Shown: one piece after another, positions 25,835 through 34,576 of the stretch
How the letters are laid out: each line of letters starts with the position of its first letter
Numbering within the stretch: position 1 is the first letter of the stretch
Source: Streptomyces globisporus
Lineage (GTDB): Bacteria > Actinomycetota > Actinomycetes > Streptomycetales > Streptomycetaceae
Direction: 5' to 3'
DNA: 64,000 nucleotides
Assembly: GCA_014649555.1 (NCBI GenBank)
Contig: BMTG01000003.1
Coordinates: 248,001-312,000 of the forward strand
The notes under the pieces: generated by a model
Seen by the model: the letters and a program-made list of their open reading frames with translations, nothing else
Database searches by the model: none
What the model was told of the DNA's origin: nothing
Program-made: the position numbers and the translations under genes

Positions 25835-26517
25835 CCACCTGGAGCGCCGAGCGCATTCCCCTGACCGTCGCGCCGCACCCTGGGGAGGCGCTGGACAGCT
25901 GGCTGGAGCGGTACGCGCACCGGCTGCGGACGCACACCGTGGACTTCGCCGACTTTCTGGGCCTTTCGCACGCCTCCTTGCGACGGATGGTGCGACGCCT
26001 CGACCCCGATGAGGCGGGCCTGCTCCGGGCCCGTACCGGCGTCGAGACGGAACGGCTGCGGGAGATGACCCTGGAGCGCTTCGACGGCTCCCTGGTGCGC
26101 ATCGCCGCGACGAACCGGCGGCTGACGGCTCCGGCCCACTGGCGGGTCTACGGCACCACCTCGCGTTACTGCCCCGCCTGCCTGGCCGACGACGGGGGGC
26201 GGTGGCAGCTGCACTGGCGTCTGGGCTGGGCGTTCGCCTGCACGCGCCACCGCCTGCTGCTCCTGGAGCGCTGCCCGGCCTGCGGGAAGCATCCGCCGGT
26301 GGCCAGCGGCGGCAACCACCGCATGCTGCCCCGGCCGGAAGCCTGTCGGGCTCTGACCGACCGCACCGGGCGCGGGGCCCGCTGCGGCCATGCGCTCACC
26401 GAGGCCCCCGCCCTGCGCCTCGTCGTCGGCGGGGCGATCCTGGCCGCCCAGGAGCAGGTGAACGCGGCGATCATCGCCGAGCACCGCAGCCCCGCGGCGC
26501 TGGAGCGGGGCTGGTGA
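25831..26517 (+). CDS. tniQ: TniQ-family target-selection protein, CTG start
   Basis: The 228-residue protein matches the TniQ N-terminal domain: IPLTVAPHPGEALDSWLERYAHR, then a zinc-ribbon region YCPACL...CTRH...CPACG. CTG at 25831 overlaps the tnsC TGA and has GGAGG six bases upstream; no ATG, GTG or TTG precedes the conserved N-terminus. TniQ/TnsD proteins read the target and recruit TnsC. It is short for the family, and the next gene may supply the missing C-terminal DNA-binding part. Confidence 0.8.
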   Translation: MTTWSAERIPLTVAPHPGEALDSWLERYAHRLRTHTVDFADFLGLSHASLRRMVRRLDPDEAGLLRARTGVETERLREMTLERFDGSLVRIAATNRRLTAPAHWRVYGTTSRYCPACLADDGGRWQLHWRLGWAFACTRHRLLLLERCPACGKHPPVASGGNHRMLPRPEACRALTDRTGRGARCGHALTEAPALRLVVGGAILAAQEQVNAAIIAEHRSPAALERGW

Positions 26518-26518
26518 G

Positions 26519-28432
26519 CTGTCGCATCTGGGCCGCCGCGCCCTGCGCGCCATCCGCACCCGTCCCCAGCAGGTCCCGGCCGTCGCCCTGGACATCGCCG
26601 ACGCCTGCGGACGCACCCCGCACGCCCCGGGGCAGGACGGCACGTCGTGGGAGGTTCACGACGCGGCCAACCTCGCGATCGGCACCGCCCTGGCCGCCAT
26701 CGCCACCAATCCCGAACACTCGCGCTGCGAGGAGGTGTTCGCGTGGATGTGCCGGTCGTCCGAGCAGGAGACCTTCGAACTGCGCGAGCATCCCACCCGA
26801 AACCTGGCCAACTGGTTGCCGGCGGGGCCCCGCGTCGTGCGCCGCATCCTGGCCGCCTCCGATCCGCAGCTCACCCTCAAGGCCCGCCTGCGCTACGGCA
26901 CCGCCACCGCCGAACCTGCCGTGCCCCACCTGACCGAGGCCGACATCACCGTGCGGGCATCCAAGACACCCGGGATGCTCTGGCCGTCGTGGACATTACG
27001 GCTGCTACCGCCCAAGAGCCCCCATCAGGCCCGGATCGCAGGTCTGCGCCGGGCGTGCGCGAGCCTGCTGCTCATTCCCGGCGGCCCGGCCGGACACCGC
27101 ACGGCCGCCCGCATCATGAGCAACGCGCAGTTCCGCAGCAGCCTGGAGGCGCTGCTGGCGTTCGTCGACGTCGACCACCTCTGCACCAGCCTGGTCCACT
27201 ACGCGCGCCTCCTCGACGCGCACGACGTGCCGATCGACTACCAGCGCCGCCGGGACCTGTTCGGCGACCCGGCGCAGGAGCTGCTGCTCGACGAGAGCGC
27301 CCACTGGCTGCTGTGCAAGGAGCTGGGCAACCGGCAGTTCCAGCAGGTCCACCTGCAGCGGCTGCGCTGGCAGCTGCGGCGCCTGCTGCTCGGGGCCGAC
27401 CCGGAGTCCGGCAACCACGCGCCCGCCTGGACGCACCGCTTCGCCTACCGCACCCACTCCGGCATCCTCGCCTTCCTGCACCAGCAGGCCCGACGGAATC
27501 TCGACGCTCACGATCTCGGCGTCGAGCCGGTGACCTGGGAGCCGCCAGCGCACTGGCTCGACGCCCTCGACCTGCCCCAACCGCACCTCGATCTGCCCGA
27601 CGAGCGCGTCCGTGCGCTGCTGACCGCAGAATCTGCCGCGCATGACGTCGCCCGGCAACTCGGTCTGACGGTGCACCAGTTGCGGCTGCTGATGGAAAGC
27701 CGCGGCCTGAGCGCGGCCACCCGCCCGCACAACAAGGGCACCTACCCCCGCCCGCCCCGACAAGGAATCCTCGTCCCCGAACGGCTGCGCGACCTCTACG
27801 AGCGCCAGGGCCTGCAACAGCTGCAGATCGCAGAACTCGCCAGCTGCTCCTCCGCCGTCGTCAAGACCGCGCTGAAACAGGCGGGCATCGCACGGCGGCC
27901 CCGCCGCGCGGCAGGCGAACTGCAGCGGTCGGTTGATCCCGACTGGCTGCGCACCGAGTACCACGACCGCGGGCGGACAGTCGCCGACATCGCCCGCGAG
28001 CTGGCCGCCTGCGACACGAACGTCTCCCAGCTCCTCGACACCTGGGGCATTCCCCGCCATCCGCCCGGCCACCGCGCACCCCCGGCCTGGCAACCAAGCC
28101 CGTTCGCCGACCTCGGCATCCCCCTGTCAGCCAAGATGCAGCACCTCAGCACCCGCCGGGGCGGGACCGAGTGGCTGCGTACCGCTCTCCTCATCCCTGG
28201 ACACCGCACGCGCCGCTCGGCCGCGCTCACCCTGGGCATTCCCCGCACCTCGCTCAACCACCGGCTGAGGATGCTGGAGACCGCCGCCGGATTCGAGATC
28301 TTCAAACGCCGCAAGCGCCCCGTCGTCGCGACCTCGCGAGGCCGGGCCCTCCTCGACGAAGCACAACATCTCTTCCAGCTGCTCGACCAGCAACTGCCGC
28401 ACCGTGCCGACATCGCTCACGCGCTGGAATGA
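26519..28432 (+). CDS. large helix-turn-helix protein, TnsD/TniQ C-terminal-like
   Basis: An open frame from about 26504 to 28432 follows tniQ in the +1 frame. CTG at 26519 is a candidate start; the first GTG is at 26735 and lies inside clear coding sequence. The C-terminal third has several helix-turn-helix units: LGLTVHQLRLLMESRGL, QQLQIAELASCSSAVVKTALKQ, RTVADIARELAACDTNVSQLL and a LysR-like ALTLGIPRTSLNHRLRMLE. It probably contacts target DNA. Either it is a separate coupled gene or tniQ and this frame form one protein through a +1 shift at the TGA. Confidence 0.65.
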   Translation: MSHLGRRALRAIRTRPQQVPAVALDIADACGRTPHAPGQDGTSWEVHDAANLAIGTALAAIATNPEHSRCEEVFAWMCRSSEQETFELREHPTRNLANWLPAGPRVVRRILAASDPQLTLKARLRYGTATAEPAVPHLTEADITVRASKTPGMLWPSWTLRLLPPKSPHQARIAGLRRACASLLLIPGGPAGHRTAARIMSNAQFRSSLEALLAFVDVDHLCTSLVHYARLLDAHDVPIDYQRRRDLFGDPAQELLLDESAHWLLCKELGNRQFQQVHLQRLRWQLRRLLLGADPESGNHAPAWTHRFAYRTHSGILAFLHQQARRNLDAHDLGVEPVTWEPPAHWLDALDLPQPHLDLPDERVRALLTAESAAHDVARQLGLTVHQLRLLMESRGLSAATRPHNKGTYPRPPRQGILVPERLRDLYERQGLQQLQIAELASCSSAVVKTALKQAGIARRPRRAAGELQRSVDPDWLRTEYHDRGRTVADIARELAACDTNVSQLLDTWGIPRHPPGHRAPPAWQPSPFADLGIPLSAKMQHLSTRRGGTEWLRTALLIPGHRTRRSAALTLGIPRTSLNHRLRMLETAAGFEIFKRRKRPVVATSRGRALLDEAQHLFQLLDQQLPHRADIAHALE

Positions 28433-28530
28433 CTGCGTGCTGCGGACGGCGGGCCGGGGCGGGACCTCCTGCCCGAGACCCGGAGGTGAAGGGCGTGCGG
28501 CCCGCTGGCACCACGCAGCCGGTGTTCGGC

Positions 28531-28562
28531 TTGACCTTCGACCCGAGTCGAAGGTCTACCGT
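28531..28562 (+). promoter_or_regulatory. MerR-type promoter/operator
   Basis: TTGACC (28531-28536) and TACCGT (28557-28562) are separated by an over-long 20-base spacer that contains the dyad GACCTTCGA-6-TCGAAGGTC (28533-28556). This is the classical MerR arrangement, in which the regulator untwists the spacer. It drives the merR gene that starts 17 bases later. Confidence 0.8.
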
Positions 28563-28578
28563 CGATCGTGTGAGCACC

Positions 28579-29343
28579 ATGAGGATCTCCCAGCTCGCCG
28601 AGCGCTCCGGCGTACCGGCGACCACCCTGCGCTTCTACGAGGGCGCCGGACTGCTGCCGGCCGACCGGACCCCGGCCGGCTACCGGCTGTACGGCGAGGC
28701 CGCGGTCGAGCGGCTGGCGTTCATCGGCGCGGCCAAGCACCTCGGGCTGCCGCTGGAGGAGATCGGTGAGCTGCTCGGCGTGTGGGAAACGGGCGCCTGC
28801 CGGGACGTGAAGGCCGACCTACGGCCGCGGCTCGCCGCCCGCCTCACCGAAGCCGACGCTCGCGCCGCCGAGCTGGCCGCGTTCACCGCCTCCCTGCACA
28901 CAGCCCTGGAGCACCTGGATGCGCTGCCCGATCGCGCGAGCCCGTGCGATCCCGAGTGCGGCTTCCTCACCACACCGACACAGGCCGTCGGCACCCAGCC
29001 GGTCGACGTCACCCTCGCAACCAGCCGCCAGGCTGCCGAGGCGGAGGCGTGGCGGACGGCGCCGGTGGCCTGCTCCCTGACCGGCGACGGCCTGCACGAG
29101 CGGACCGCGCAGTGGCGCGAGGCGGTCGCCGGCGCCGAACGGACACCGGTGCCCGACGGTCTGCGGCTGACGTTGCCGGTCGACCGGACGGCGCGGGTGG
29201 CCGAGCTGGCGGCGGCCGAGCAGCAGTGCTGCCCGTTCTTCGACTTCCGTCTCCACCTCGACGGCCCGTGCCTGCACCTGGAAGTCCGCGCACCGGCCGA
29301 CGGTACGCAGCTGCTCGCCGACCTGTTCGGCCGCGCCGCCTGA
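28579..29343 (+). CDS. MerR-family metal-responsive regulator with extra C-terminal domain
   Basis: The 254-residue protein has an N-terminal MerR helix-turn-helix ([40 protein letters not shown]) and a dimerisation helix near 85-120. Cysteines in CDPECGF follow. Unlike ordinary MerR proteins it continues for about 120 residues into a domain ending [16 protein letters not shown], which may sense or bind metal. GTG at 28570 is an alternative start. It is first in an operon with ynfA and controls the promoter just upstream. Confidence 0.8.
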   Translation: MRISQLAERSGVPATTLRFYEGAGLLPADRTPAGYRLYGEAAVERLAFIGAAKHLGLPLEEIGELLGVWETGACRDVKADLRPRLAARLTEADARAAELAAFTASLHTALEHLDALPDRASPCDPECGFLTTPTQAVGTQPVDVTLATSRQAAEAEAWRTAPVACSLTGDGLHERTAQWREAVAGAERTPVPDGLRLTLPVDRTARVAELAAAEQQCCPFFDFRLHLDGPCLHLEVRAPADGTQLLADLFGRAA

Positions 29344-29393
29344 CCGCGCCCTGCCTGTCCCGCCCGCTTCCTCTGCTCCGGAGAGTTCCTGCC

Positions 29394-29729
29394 GTGCTCG
29401 TCGCCCGCTCCATCGCCCTGTTCATCGTCGCCGCGCTGTTCGAGATCGGGGGCGCCTGGCTGGTCTGGCAGGGCATCCGCGAGCACAAGGGCTGGATCTG
29501 GATCGGTGCCGGCGTCATCGCGCTCGGCCTGTACGGGGTGGTGGCAACCTTCCAGTCGGACGACAACTTCGGGCGGATCCTCGCCGCGTACGGCGGGATC
29601 TTCGTCGCCGGGTCGATCGCCTGGGGCATGGTCGCCGACGGCTACCGACCCGACCGCTTCGACGTCATCGGCGCGCTGGTCTGCCTCGCCGGGATGGCCG
29701 TCATCATGTACGCCCCGCGCGCCCACTGA
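29394..29729 (+). CDS. ynfA: YnfA/UPF0060 family small membrane protein
   Basis: The 111-residue protein has four TM segments: [36 protein letters not shown], the [20 protein letters not shown] helix and [18 protein letters not shown]. The motifs [10 protein letters not shown] and AAYGGIFV are diagnostic for YnfA, an SMR-like family. It starts at GTG behind CGGAGAG and is co-transcribed with the upstream merR, which suggests metal or drug export. Confidence 0.85.
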   Translation: MLVARSIALFIVAALFEIGGAWLVWQGIREHKGWIWIGAGVIALGLYGVVATFQSDDNFGRILAAYGGIFVAGSIAWGMVADGYRPDRFDVIGALVCLAGMAVIMYAPRAH

Positions 29730-29747
29730 CCTGGCCACCCCACTGGT

Positions 29748-29885
29748 TCAGGGCAGGGCCCGGGCGGCGAGCAGCGTGCCGGGGGTTGTCGCGAGGGTGA
29801 GCCGGAGCGCGGCTACGGGCAGGTGGAGCTGTAGGCGTACGTCGAGGTGGCCGCTGATCAGCCCGCCATCCGGGGCCAGCGTCAC
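29748..29885 (-). CDS. small ORF coupled to MFS gene (possible gene remnant)
   Basis: A 45-codon frame (VTLAPDGGLISGHLDVRLQL) begins at GTG that overlaps the MFS stop (GTGA) and ends at 29748. Its composition is protein-like. It could be a small coupled protein or the residual C-terminus of a larger gene. Confidence 0.3.
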   Translation of the reverse strand: MTLAPDGGLISGHLDVRLQLHLPVAALRLTLATTPGTLLAARALP

Positions 29886-31132
29886 CGGCCCGGTGCTGAG
29901 CCGATACCTGCGGCCTTTATGGGCGTTGTCTTGAATCCGGTCATGCAGGCGGCTGCGGAGATCGCGGCGAGGGCGATGAAGAGCTGGGGGTAGCCGCCGA
30001 GCGGGGCGGCGACGACGGCTCCCGCGAAGGGGGCGATGGCGGCGGCTGTGGTGGTGGGCGCGGCGAGGAGCCCGGAGAGGCGGCCGTAATGGGTGGTGCC
30101 CCAGCGGTCGGTGATGGCGGTGGCCTGGAGGAGGGTGAGGTTGCCGCGGACGGTGCCTGCTGCGACGGAGAGAGCGACCAGCAGCCCGTAGGGTCCTGGG
30201 GCGACGGCGAGGGCCGCGGTGGTGAGGGCGCCGAGGGCGCCGAGCGTGACGGTGCGGGTGGTGGGGCTGGTGTGGCGGGCGAGGGTGGCGTAGAGGGTAC
30301 GGCCGAGCGTTTGTCCGGCGCCGCCGAGTCCGAGTGCCCAGGCGGCTTCGGTGCTGGTGTAGCCGCGTTCGGTCATGAGGGGGACGAGGGAGATGACGGC
30401 GGCGGAGACGGTGAACGCGGACAGGGTCAGGGTGGTTGCGAGCATCCAGAAGGAACGTGTTCGTGCGACCTTCTCAACGCCGCCGCTGGCGTGGGACTCG
30501 GTGGAGAGGGAGGGTTCGGGCCAGGGTGCTTTGAGTGCCAGGGCGTGGGCGGGGATGGTCACCGCGGCGAGGATCAGTGCGAGGACGGCGTAGGTGGCGC
30601 GCCAGGACAGGTGGTCGGCGAGGGTGGCGGTCAGAGGTGCGAAGGCAGTGGAGGCGAGGCCGCCCGCGAGCGTGACGATGGTGAGTGCGCGGACGTGGTC
30701 GGGTGCCCACCAGCGGGTCAGGGCGGCGAAGGCCGGTTGGTAGAAGGTGGCAGCCATCGCGAGGCCGGCGAGCAGCCAGCCGGCGGTGAAGACGGGCAGG
30801 TTCGGTGCCGAGGCGATGATGAGGATGCTCACGACGCCGAGGACCGAGCCGGTGGTCATGACGGTGCGCGGGCCGTGGCGGTCGATGATCCGGCCGACGC
30901 GGATCCCGGCGACGGCGGAGACGAGCAGGGCGGCGGAGAACGCCGCGGTGGTCGCCCCGGTGGGCCAGCCGGTCGCAGCCGTGATCTGCGGGTTCAGGAC
31001 CGGGAACGCGTAGTAGACGATGCCCCAGCTGGTGATCTGTGTGGCGCACAGCGCGGGCAGCGCGGCGCGGGGCCGTGACCGGACCCCCGTTCCGGTCACG
31101 GCCCCGCGCTCGGAGGCGTTGAGGTCGGTCAC
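29882..31132 (-). CDS. MFS transporter in arsenic cluster
   Basis: The 416-residue protein has twelve predicted TM helices and the loop 2-3 motif GRIIDRHGPR after TM2. It is coupled to the upstream flavoprotein gene (its start overlaps that stop) and both are divergent from an arsR gene. Context therefore suggests export of an arsenical or an oxidised product. It is not an ArsJ look-alike judged by neighbours, because no GAPDH-like gene is present. Confidence 0.75.
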   Translation of the reverse strand: MTDLNASERGAVTGTGVRSRPRAALPALCATQITSWGIVYYAFPVLNPQITAATGWPTGATTAAFSAALLVSAVAGIRVGRIIDRHGPRTVMTTGSVLGVVSILIIASAPNLPVFTAGWLLAGLAMAATFYQPAFAALTRWWAPDHVRALTIVTLAGGLASTAFAPLTATLADHLSWRATYAVLALILAAVTIPAHALALKAPWPEPSLSTESHASGGVEKVARTRSFWMLATTLTLSAFTVSAAVISLVPLMTERGYTSTEAAWALGLGGAGQTLGRTLYATLARHTSPTTRTVTLGALGALTTAALAVAPGPYGLLVALSVAAGTVRGNLTLLQATAITDRWGTTHYGRLSGLLAAPTTTAAAIAPFAGAVVAAPLGGYPQLFIALAAISAAACMTGFKTTPIKAAGIGSAPGR

Positions 31133-32535
31133 GAGCCGCAGCAGCCGCCCGCCGGTGCTTCGTCCACCGTTGCGGCAGTGGCCGGTGCTCCAGCGCCGAC
31201 CTGGATCAGGGCGGGTTCGGGCGTCGTGCAGCAGCCTCCGGCGTCGGACTGTGCGGCGGCCGGGGCGTCGAAGAGTCCGGCGCCGCCGCAGACTCCGGTT
31301 TCGGGGAGGGTGAGTTCGACGCGGTCGGCCGCTTCGAGGTCGCCGGCGAGGGCGGCGGCGACGGAGCGGACCTGCTCGTAGCCGGTCATGGCGAGGAAGG
31401 TCGGGGCGCGGCCGTAGGACTTCATGCCGACCAGGAACACGCCCTTCTCCGGGTGGGAGAGCTCGCGGTGGCCGTGCGGGTAGACGGTGCCGCAGGAGTG
31501 CTGGTTGGGGTCGATCAGCGGGGCGAGCTCGGTGGGAGCCTGGAGCCGTTCATCGAGGCCGAGGCGGAGCTCGTCCAGGAAGCCGAGGTCGGGGCGGAGG
31601 CCGGTCAGCACGATGACTTCGTCGACCGGCTCCAGGCGGCGTCCGTCTTCGCCCACCAGGACCAGGCGGCCATCGGCGTCGCGTTCCACCGCTTCGGTCC
31701 GGAAGCCGGTGACCGCTTCCGCGTGTCCCTGGTCGACGGCGGCCTTCGCCGCGAGGCCGAGGGCGCCCCGGGCGGGAAGCTGGTCGGCGCTGCCGCCGCC
31801 GAAGGTGGAGCCGGAGATGCCCCGGCGCAGGACCCAGACCCCCTTCGTGCCTGCGCCGTCGTCGGACGTGGCGAGGTCGGCAAGAGAGGCGAGGGCGGTG
31901 AACGCGGAGGCCCCGGAGCCGATGACGGCGGTGCGGCGCCCCGCGTAGCGGGCGCCGACGGCCGGGTCCTTGAGGTCGGGGACGCGGTAGGTAATGCGGT
32001 CGGCGGCGGCCTTCTCACCGAGGGCGGGCAGGCCGGAGGCGCCGGCCGGGCTCGGGGTGGTCCAGGTGCCGGAGGCGTCGATGACGGCGCGGGCGAAGAC
32101 CCGCTCCTCGCGGCCGTCCGCGTGGGTGATGTGTACGACGAAGGGCTGCTGGTCGCGGTCGGCGTCGACGATCCGGTCGCGGCCGGTGCGCGAGACGCCG
32201 GTGACCCGGGCGCCGAGGCGAACGCGGTCGCCGAGCGCGTCGGCGAGCGGCTGCAGGTACTGCTCGGTCCAGTCCCCGCCGGAGGGGTACGTGGCCGGGT
32301 CGGGGTGGGTCCAGCCGGTGGGGGCCAGCAGCTTTTCCGCGGCCGGGTCGACGAGCTCACTCCAGGTGGAGAAGAGGCGTACGTGCGCCCATTCCCGGAC
32401 GGCGCTCGCGGCGGCGGGGCCGGCTTCCAGGACGAGCGGGAGAAGGCCGCGCTCGGTGAGGTGGGCGGCGGCGGCAAGGCCGGCCGGGCCCGCGCCGATC
32501 ACGACGACCGGCAGGCCCTCGGTGGTGGTGGTCAT
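31129..32535 (-). CDS. FAD-dependent oxidoreductase with cysteine-pair tail
   Basis: The 468-residue flavoprotein has an N-terminal FAD motif (VVVIGAGPAGLAAAAHL), an NAD(P)-binding site (TAVIGSGASAFTALASL) and the terminal VFLVGMKSYGRAPTFLAMTGYEQVRS block. Its last 60 residues carry cysteine motifs GVCGGAG, GGCCTTP and a final GGCCGS, which could bind As(III) or Hg(II). GGAGG precedes the ATG. It is the first gene of an operon with the MFS exporter and divergent from arsR. It may oxidise or release arsenicals for export. Confidence 0.75.
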   Translation of the reverse strand: MTTTTEGLPVVVIGAGPAGLAAAAHLTERGLLPLVLEAGPAAASAVREWAHVRLFSTWSELVDPAAEKLLAPTGWTHPDPATYPSGGDWTEQYLQPLADALGDRVRLGARVTGVSRTGRDRIVDADRDQQPFVVHITHADGREERVFARAVIDASGTWTTPSPAGASGLPALGEKAAADRITYRVPDLKDPAVGARYAGRRTAVIGSGASAFTALASLADLATSDDGAGTKGVWVLRRGISGSTFGGGSADQLPARGALGLAAKAAVDQGHAEAVTGFRTEAVERDADGRLVLVGEDGRRLEPVDEVIVLTGLRPDLGFLDELRLGLDERLQAPTELAPLIDPNQHSCGTVYPHGHRELSHPEKGVFLVGMKSYGRAPTFLAMTGYEQVRSVAAALAGDLEAADRVELTLPETGVCGGAGLFDAPAAAQSDAGGCCTTPEPALIQVGAGAPATAATVDEAPAGGCCGS

Positions 32536-32589
32536 GGCGGTGATGTCCTCCAGGGAGAGGCGGCATGTCCGGCCGCTGTTTCGATTGCT

Positions 32590-32637
32590 GTCTATGTCCC
32601 GAGCTTGCCACTCGTATCGATGAGTGTCAACATAGAC
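32590..32637. promoter_or_regulatory. divergent ars operator region
   Basis: Nested inverted repeats GTCTATGT (32590-32597) / ACATAGAC (32630-32637) and CACTC / GAGTG (32609-32626) lie between the flavoprotein gene and arsR. They overlap the likely promoters of both and fit ArsR binding. Confidence 0.55.
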
Positions 32638-32639
32638 GC

Positions 32640-33020
32640 ATGTCGAAGTCTGAGGTTGTCGAGCTGCCGGTCCTGGGCCCGGAAGCGGTCGTGCCGTGCT
32701 GCCCGCCCATCACCGCCGGGGAGTTGTCCGTTCCGGACGCGGAGCGGATGGCCGCGATGTTCAAGGCGCTCTCCGACCCGGTGCGGCTGCGCCTGTTCTC
32801 CAAGGTCGCCTCGCATCCGGGAGGAGAGGCGTGCGTGTGCGACATCCAGGACGTCGGCGTCTCCCAGCCGACCGTCTCCCACCACCTGAAGAAGCTCCGC
32901 GAGGCCGGGCTCCTGACCTCGGAGCGGCGCGGGACCTGGGTCTATTACCAGGTCGCGCCTTCCGTCGTGGCCGCCATGTCCGCCATGCTCGACCTGCACC
33001 CGGCAGCCGCCCGAACCTGA
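32640..33020 (+). CDS. arsR: ArsR-family arsenic-responsive repressor
   Basis: The 126-residue protein has the ArsR winged helix: MFKALSDPVRLRLFSKVAS, VSQPTVSHHLKKLREAGLL and a wing RRGTWVYYQ. The metal-site motif CVCD at residues 65-68 matches the As(III) sensor motif of classic ArsR, and an extra pair Cys20-Cys21 is present near the N-terminus. It is divergent from the flavoprotein/MFS operon with a dyad between them and should repress that operon. Confidence 0.88.
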   Translation: MSKSEVVELPVLGPEAVVPCCPPITAGELSVPDAERMAAMFKALSDPVRLRLFSKVASHPGGEACVCDIQDVGVSQPTVSHHLKKLREAGLLTSERRGTWVYYQVAPSVVAAMSAMLDLHPAAART

Positions 33021-33045
33021 ACTCCGGCCCTACCGCCGCCCGGCG

Positions 33046-33372
33046 TCAGCAGGCGGTGCCGGGCGGGCAGCAGACCGCCAGGTACCCCTGGAGCGAGGCG
33101 AGCCGCGCCGCCATGGCCGCGCCGTCAGCACGGTAGAACACCTGCCTGCCCTCCTTGCGGGCGACGACCAGCCCTCCCCGGCGCAACAGGCTCAAATGCT
33201 CCGAGGCGGTCGACGCCTTCAGTCCACACCGTTCCGCGACCTCACCGACCGTCAGCTCGACACCCCCGGCGAACTGGAACATCACCCGCTGGCGGGTCTC
33301 GCTCGCCAGCGCCTTGAGGAAGTCGGCCGTCGCCGGATCGAGCATGGCCTCCTCATCCCTGTTCTCCGTCAA
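33046..33372 (-). CDS. arsR: ArsR-family repressor with C-terminal cysteines
   Basis: This protein of about 108 residues has a winged helix (FLKALASETRQRVMFQFAG, LKASTASEHLSLLRRGGLV, RKEGRQVFYR). Metal ligands are probably the C-terminal VCCPPGTAC cysteines rather than the helix-3 CxC. The start is TTG at 33372 or ATG at 33345. It is divergent from the flavin-monooxygenase gene at 33438; a TTTCG-8-CGAAA dyad at 33389-33406 between them is the probable operator. Confidence 0.8.
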   Translation of the reverse strand: MTENRDEEAMLDPATADFLKALASETRQRVMFQFAGGVELTVGEVAERCGLKASTASEHLSLLRRGGLVVARKEGRQVFYRADGAAMAARLASLQGYLAVCCPPGTAC

Positions 33373-33437
33373 CGCCCCACACCCAACATTTCGTTACTTC
33401 CCGAAACAACGACTGATTATGAAAGGTCCACGTTCTC

Positions 33438-34487
33438 ATGGAACACGCTGATCTCATCGTCATCGGCGCCGGACAGTCCGGTCTCGCCACAGCCGCCCTC
33501 GCCACGCGCCACGGCTTCGCCCGCGTGCTGGTCCTGGAGAGCGCCGAAGAGCCCGGTGGGGCATGGCCGCGCTACTACGACAGCCTCACCCTCTTCTCCC
33601 CCGCCCGGTACTCCTCCCTGCCCGGCATACGGTTCCCCGGCGACCCGAACCGCTACCCGCGCCGCGACGAAGTCGTGGACTACCTGCGCGCCTACGCCGA
33701 GCGCCTGAACGCCTCGATCCACACCTCCACGTCCGTCGCCTCCGTGACCCGCCAGGATGGCGTGTGGAGGGTGCGGTCCGAGGACGGCCGGGAGTTCACC
33801 GCCCCTGCGGTGATCGCCGCGACCGGCGACTACGGCACACCGTTCTCACCCGATATCCAGGGACGCCCAGGGTTCGGCGGCCGTGTCCTGCACGCCGCCG
33901 ACTACCGCAGCCCCGGCCCGTTCGCCGGGCAGCGGGTGATCGTGGTCGGCGGAGGAAACTCCGCGATCCAGATCGCCGCCGAACTCGGCCAGACCGCCGA
34001 CACCACCCTCGCCACCCGCCGCCCGGTCGCCTGGACCCCCCAGAAACCGCTGGGCCGGGATCTGCACTGGTGGCTCAAGCACACCCGGCTCGACACCGCC
34101 CCGATCCGCCGCCTGCTCGCGAAGGTCCCCGTGTCCGTGATCGACGACGGCCACTACCGCACCGCACTCGACCGGCACGGAGTCGACCGCCGCGACATGT
34201 TCAGCAGGTTCACCACCGACGGCGTCCTCTGGGCCGACGGAACCAAGGAAGCCGTCGACGCGGTCGTCTTCGCCACCGGCTACCGACCCGTGTTCGACTA
34301 CCTGACCGGCTCGGGAGCCCTCGACGACGCAGGAGCGCCCGTTCACCGCGGCGGCTTGTCCACCACGGTGAAGGGGCTCGGCTTCGTCGGCATGGAGTTC
34401 CAGCGGAGCTTCTCGTCGAAGACGCTGCGTGGAGTGGGCCGTGACGCCGCCTGGCTCCTTGACCGCCTGTCAGCGGCGCGCCGCTGA
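33438..34487 (+). CDS. flavin-dependent monooxygenase-like oxidoreductase (ArsO-like)
   Basis: The 349-residue protein has the FAD site LIVIGAGQSGLATAALA, the NADPH site VIVVGGGNSAIQIAAEL and FATGYRP, typical of class B flavin monooxygenases. FSPARYSSLPG is characteristic of the ArsO-like group seen in arsenic clusters. It is divergent from an arsR gene across a small dyad, with GAAAGG upstream of the ATG. The substrate is unproven; oxidation of an arsenical is likely from context. Confidence 0.8.
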   Translation: MEHADLIVIGAGQSGLATAALATRHGFARVLVLESAEEPGGAWPRYYDSLTLFSPARYSSLPGIRFPGDPNRYPRRDEVVDYLRAYAERLNASIHTSTSVASVTRQDGVWRVRSEDGREFTAPAVIAATGDYGTPFSPDIQGRPGFGGRVLHAADYRSPGPFAGQRVIVVGGGNSAIQIAAELGQTADTTLATRRPVAWTPQKPLGRDLHWWLKHTRLDTAPIRRLLAKVPVSVIDDGHYRTALDRHGVDRRDMFSRFTTDGVLWADGTKEAVDAVVFATGYRPVFDYLTGSGALDDAGAPVHRGGLSTTVKGLGFVGMEFQRSFSSKTLRGVGRDAAWLLDRLSAARR

Positions 34488-34576
34488 CGCTGGAGTGCTG
34501 TTCCTCGGACTCGATTCTCCGGTTGGAGGCGCGGTGGCCGGGGTTCAGCATCCTCACGACGTATGCCGCGGGGCTC

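Noticed and set aside
26202-26933. Plus-strand frame overlapping the end of tniQ
   Set aside because: The translation is Pro/Ala/Arg low-complexity and conflicts with the zinc-ribbon region of tniQ.
30089-31078. Plus-strand open frame opposite the MFS gene
   Set aside because: The translation is Gly/Glu/Asp-rich with no domain, while the minus strand has twelve TM helices and coupled neighbours.
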